From: Citrobacter amalonaticus
GTDB taxonomy: Bacteria > Pseudomonadota > Gammaproteobacteria > Enterobacterales > Enterobacteriaceae
Direction of reading: 5' to 3'
NCBI GenBank assembly: GCA_028994555.1
Contig: JARDVN010000001.1
Location: 2,108,001 to 2,172,000, forward strand
Length of the DNA: 64,000 nt
Shown: positions 60,001-64,000 of the stretch, piece by piece
How positions within the stretch are numbered: position 1 is the stretch's first letter
How the letters are laid out: each line of letters begins with the position of its first letter
Notes under the pieces: model-generated
What the model was told of the DNA's origin: nothing
Database searches by the model: none
Seen by the model: the letters and a program-made list of their open reading frames with translations, nothing else
Position numbers and translations under genes: made by a program

Positions 60001-63000
60001 CTGGCGAGACTATTGAACAACGTGGCATCATCTTCACTGGCGTTCATCTGGCGCAATACCACCAGACTGTGAGACCAGGCCAGTTCAAAGACGCGATCGG
60101 CAATAGGGTAATCGCGATATTTCTCCAGCAACGCCAGGCTCTGCTGACGGGTCTCGCTGATGCCATAAATGATATCAATCGTAACCGGCTGCCCTGGCTG
60201 CAGAATGATGGCGTTGCGAATTGCCAGTATCGGATCCAGCACCGAGCCCGACGTGTTGCCTAGCATCCCTCCCGTCTCTATTGCCTGTGCATTCGCAGGG
60301 TTTCTGCCACGTCCAATAAACCTTGCCCTGTCCGTTTCAAACGACACGTTATGTCGGTTATCGCCGTGCACCACCATCATGTGAAACAGGCAAGGGCCCG
60401 GTTCATCCGGTGAGCGCGGGCGCCGGTGGCAAAGAATAGCGTCACGCTCAGGAGCCAGCTCAGTCTGAATAAACAAATTGCTGAATGCCGGGTGTGCCAG
60501 ATCGCTGGCATCAGGTGCCAGTACCACTTCAGCATAGGTTGTCAGCTCCAGAGAGCGAGGCTTACGACCACGATGAATCAGTGTGAGCCGTCGCAATTCA
60601 ACATCATCCTCCGGAGAGATCACCACCTGAGTTTTGACGCTGAGTCCCCCCTAAGCTGCGTCTGAATTCTGCCCCCCGCATCGGTGAACAACACTTCCTC
60701 GTCTTGTCCGCTGGTGTAGCCTGTTGGTTGCCAAGTATTGCTCCACACATCTCCCGTCTGGGTATCGCGGATGTAGCAGAATGCTCCCCAGTTATCACGG
60801 GTGGTATCACTGCGCCAGCGCGTTAGTGCAATATCATTCCAGCGACTGTAACCACCGCCGCCCGCGGTCAACATCAGATGATAATGGCCGTTGGACAGGA
60901 GTTGAATATCCGGGGGAGGGGGTATCCACGCTATAGAAAATACGGGGTTCATAGCGAACGGGTTTGACCATGCCCTCATGAGATTCAAAATGACGGCGCG
61001 GACTGTACAGATCGACCGCATCCGGCACGCGCTCCTGTAACAGCAGACTCGCTGACCGGAATACCGTGCTGGACATAAAGCGTTCAGTCATGGGGGGCGT
61101 CAAGCAGCACATGAGCCAGCGCCTGAAATGCCATACCCTGGTGATGCGCCATCCAGGACTGTACCACCGCATAGAGCTGACCGGTTGCAAGACGTGAGGG
61201 GGTATAGTCCAGCGCTTCATAAAAACCGTATTCTCCGCGTGCACCATTTTTTTGCAGCCTGAACAGGTTCTCACAGGCTCTCTGTGGGGAAACCATCAGC
61301 GCCAGCAGCGTGGCGTAAGGAGCAACAACCATGTCATCGGCAAGTCCCCTGCGTAGACCGAGCCCCGGTACGCCAAATGCCTGATACTGATAATTATGCT
61401 GAACATCAAAAGCATGATAGCCAGACTCTGAAACACCCCATGGTACCCCGCGTTCTTTCCCCCAATGAATCTGGCGCATAACCGCCGACTGACTCATTTC
61501 ATCGAGCAGACTGCCGGGCCAGGTGGGCATCACCAGATTCGGCATCAGATATTCAAACATGGATCCGCTCCATGACATCAGGGCAGTTTCATTATCAATC
61601 GTGGTAAACAATCGACCCAGCGCGTACCAGCTTTTAAGAGGCAGCTGATTAGTCGCAATGGCAAGAAAACTGGTCAGGCGGATTTCAGACGGCAGGAGAT
61701 CGTAGTGGCTTTTGTCAGGCATATTGGTGTCACAGTTATAACCGACGCTGAGCAGACTGGTTGCTTCACTGTACAGAAAGGCGAAATCCATCCGGGCATG
61801 CTCATCCAGCCGCTGTTCCAGCTCGGTGATAATATTGAGTCGCATTCGGGCCTGCTCCGCCACTGACGCCGGAGGCGTTCCTGTACCGGTTAATGTCGGA
61901 CGGGCAAGCTCGCTCAGCGTCGGCAGCGTCTGTTCATTCCAGGATGCAGGCAACCAGCCAAGCAACAGAGACCACTCATGGCAAAGCTGAACCAGTTGAT
62001 GCTCCAGATGTCCAGCCCAGCGCATCTGAAGAGGAGATCCCTGATGACATGCGCTGGTCAGATGGTTGCACTGGGTGCGCATGCTTTTCAGTTCGCTGAA
62101 AAGCGCCTGCGGAGAGAGCGACACCGCGTTCAGGCAATGCTTGCGCAGCAGTCTCAGGCTGTCAGGTGGGTTCTTACCCCACTGTTTTTCCAGAATATCC
62201 AGCGTATCGTTCAGTCCTGCCAGTATCTGTTGGTTGCTTAAAACAGGCTGATGACGCATGGCGGACAGGCCTGCACGCAGGGTCAATAAATGCCCGGCCA
62301 TATTGCCGCTGTCGACGCTGGAGATATAGCGTGGACTTAGGGGGGGCCAGCGTACGGGTGTCATACCAGTTGTAGAGATGGCCCCGGTAGTGCTCCATTT
62401 TATCCATCGTGTCGAGCGTGAGCGACACGCGCCGGAGCACCTCTCCGCCAGGCAGGTAGCCAAAGTCCCATGCCGTCAGGTTAGCCATAAGTGAAAGACC
62501 AATATTGGTAGGAGAAGTTCGGTGTGCCACCGTCGGTTGTGGTATTTCCTGATAATTATCAGGCGGAAGCCAGTTCTCTTTTGCTGTGGCAAATGTTTCA
62601 AAAAAAGCCCAGATTTCACGGCTTGTCTGGCGTAACAGCTGTTTTTGTTCCTGATTAGGCGAAAAAACCTTACGCACGGGCTGGCGACTCAGCCAGCTCA
62701 TCAGCAGCGGTGCCACACACCATACCAAACCGATCGGTAACGCAATCCCCAGCAGCTGTGGGGCAAATTGTCCGGTCAGTATTGTCAGCGCCACGCCACC
62801 GGCAACGTTCAGCCACATCGCCTGATAAAAACGTGCAACAGTGGGTCTGGCCTGACTGCTGTCCTGGCTGTGGCTGACCCACTGGCTGAGGTGACGCCTG
62901 CTTATCCCCAGTCGCCATAGCGTCACGGCGATCGCTTTCAGCGAATATCCGGCTTCGTGCGGCAGTATCGCAAAATTAAGGCTGATACCTGACAGACGCT

Positions 63001-64000
63001 TTAGCGCGCCCGCCCCCCACCATTAACAGATGCGGCTTCACGCGGCGACGCAGAGGTTTATGCAGAAGGTCGTGGCTGATGCAGAGGATGGCTGGCAACA
63101 GCCATATCAGCAACAGTATGCCCAGCCAGTAAACCGGGTTGGGTACCCAAAGCAGAGCGAAGAACAGCAATATCAGTAAGGAGGGGGGCGACCAGACTGC
63201 GACGTAGATTATCGAGTAATTTCCAGTAAGAAAGCGCGGTCAGCGGATTCCTGACCCGGGTTCCATCGGCTTTTCTGACGCGTGGTTTTAGCCAGTTAAG
63301 CAGTTGCCAGTCACCCCGGATCCAGCGTGAACGTCGTGCAACATCCGACAGATAATTATTAGGGTACTGTTCGTACAGTAACACCTCGCTCAGCAGACCC
63401 GAACGTGCATAGCATCCTTCAAGCAGATCGTGGCTGAGTACCAGATTTTCCGGGCAGATGTTGGTAGTGGCCTGCATAAAAATATCAACATCGTAAATCC
63501 CTTTGCCCACAAACGAGCCTTCCCCAAAGAGATCCTGATAAATATCCGAAGACATCATCGAATAAGGGTTATTGCCCGGTACGCTGCTGCGCAGGGCTGC
63601 GTAACGCCCCTGACCGTTGCGTGGTATCTCCTCCGCAAGACCGGGCTGTAAAATACCGAATCCTTTGACAACCCTCTGGCGTACCGGATCATACTCAGGC
63701 GTATTCAGCGGATGCGCCATCGTCGCGACGAGTTTGTGTGCCGTATCGCGCGGGAGCACCGTATCGCTGTCCAGGGTAATGACGTATTTTATGTGACCCG
63801 GTAAAAGGTGGGCAGGCATCTCTGCAACGCTGACGAATTGCGTTCCGGGATGGCGCAACCAGCTGTTCAGTAACGCCAGTTTTCCCCGCTTGCGTTCATA
63901 GCCCATCCACGCTCCTTCCGAGGGGTTCCATTCAGGCTGGCGATGTAACAGATAAAAACGTGGTCGGCCGGAGGGGTAGCGGCGATTAAGCGCCTGCGTA
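57072..64000 (-). CDS. Cyclic beta-1,2-glucan synthase-like protein, GT84-GH94, 5' part outside window (about 13 homopolymer frame breaks)
   Basis: At least 2,300 residues in the window; about 2,800 is usual. From the edge: glycosyltransferase ([60 protein letters not shown]), membrane helices ([20 protein letters not shown]), glucoamylase-like region ([40 protein letters not shown]), carbohydrate-binding parts, and a GH94 domain ([40 protein letters not shown] with the general acid Asp). The protein polymerises and cyclises UDP-glucose-derived glucan at the inner membrane for export to the periplasm. Breaks (G, C, A or T runs) lie at 58208, 58320, 58744, 59587, 59674, 59688, 60646, 60672, 60912, 61092, 62340, 63013 and 63183; removing one base at each joins the whole protein. 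Confidence 0.85.

Overview
The window is chromosomal accessory DNA from a member of the Enterobacteriaceae. Three things point there: the gene families (yfjPQR, srfABC, an IS1/IS5/IS630 set, arsRDABC, yjhX/yjhQ, lpxP), a duplicated 3' end of a thrW-type tRNA-Thr(CGT), and the mosaic base composition. I cannot name the genus with confidence; Enterobacter, Klebsiella, Citrobacter and Cronobacter relatives all fit. Nearly every stretch is island, prophage remnant, satellite or IS.

Layout, left to right. (1) 1-2.9 kb: a CP4-57-like fragment on the minus strand (yfjP, yfjQ, yfjR, a small membrane protein), cut upstream of yfjP by a 1196-bp IS5-group element (3045-4240). (2) 4.9-8.5 kb: an O-acetylation cassette (MBOAT, DUF459-like SGNH, second SGNH), then two convergent NUDIX genes and a DUF1272 protein. 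(3) IS1 (10051-10818). (4) 10.9-27.7 kb: a compact 12-gene minus-strand operon built around srfABC. It also holds two lipoproteins, a membrane-anchored TerD-like protein paralogous to SrfA, a tail-bearing membrane protein, a periplasmic vWA protein, a LolCDE/MacB-like ABC pair and a periplasmic SUMF1-like protein. (5) 28.3-35.5 kb: IS630, an inovirus-Gp2-like remnant, an IS256-family element, and a satellite-like block with its own integrase. (6) 35.7 kb: a 49-bp thrW 3' end flanked by two divergent P4-type integrases. (7) 37.4-41.1 kb: an AT-rich three-gene ABC-3C defence system (nuclease-like effector, middle component, DUF3732 ATPase). (8) 41.4-52.4 kb: arsRDABC, a truncated second ArsA, paired VOC genes, a methyltransferase, the yjhX-yjhQ pair, and small enzymes including a YbaK-type deacylase with a structured leader. 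(9) 52.4-54.6 kb: AlpA-like, Gp2-like and orphan genes. (10) 55-64 kb: an lpxP-like acyltransferase, small regulators, and the C-terminal part of a giant cyclic beta-1,2-glucan-synthase-like protein that runs off the right edge.

Technical caution: about 42 reading-frame breaks in 20 otherwise well-conserved genes all lie in mononucleotide runs, and all are mended by removing one base (two bases at one site). The mended lengths become whole codons and, where I remember the family length, match it. I read these as assembly or sequencing insertions and annotate such genes as single CDS. Coordinates span the whole mended gene.

How the parts work together. The Srf-centred operon pairs cytoplasmic NTPases (SrfB actin/Hsp70-like, SrfC P-loop GTPase-like) with bitopic membrane proteins, an exporter-like ABC pair, periplasmic vWA and SUMF1-like proteins and lipoproteins. 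It looks like one envelope-spanning machine and is the best candidate for an undescribed system here. ABC-3C is probably anti-phage. The ars block gives arsenite/antimonite efflux. The lpxP, MBOAT and glucan-synthase genes all modify the cell envelope.
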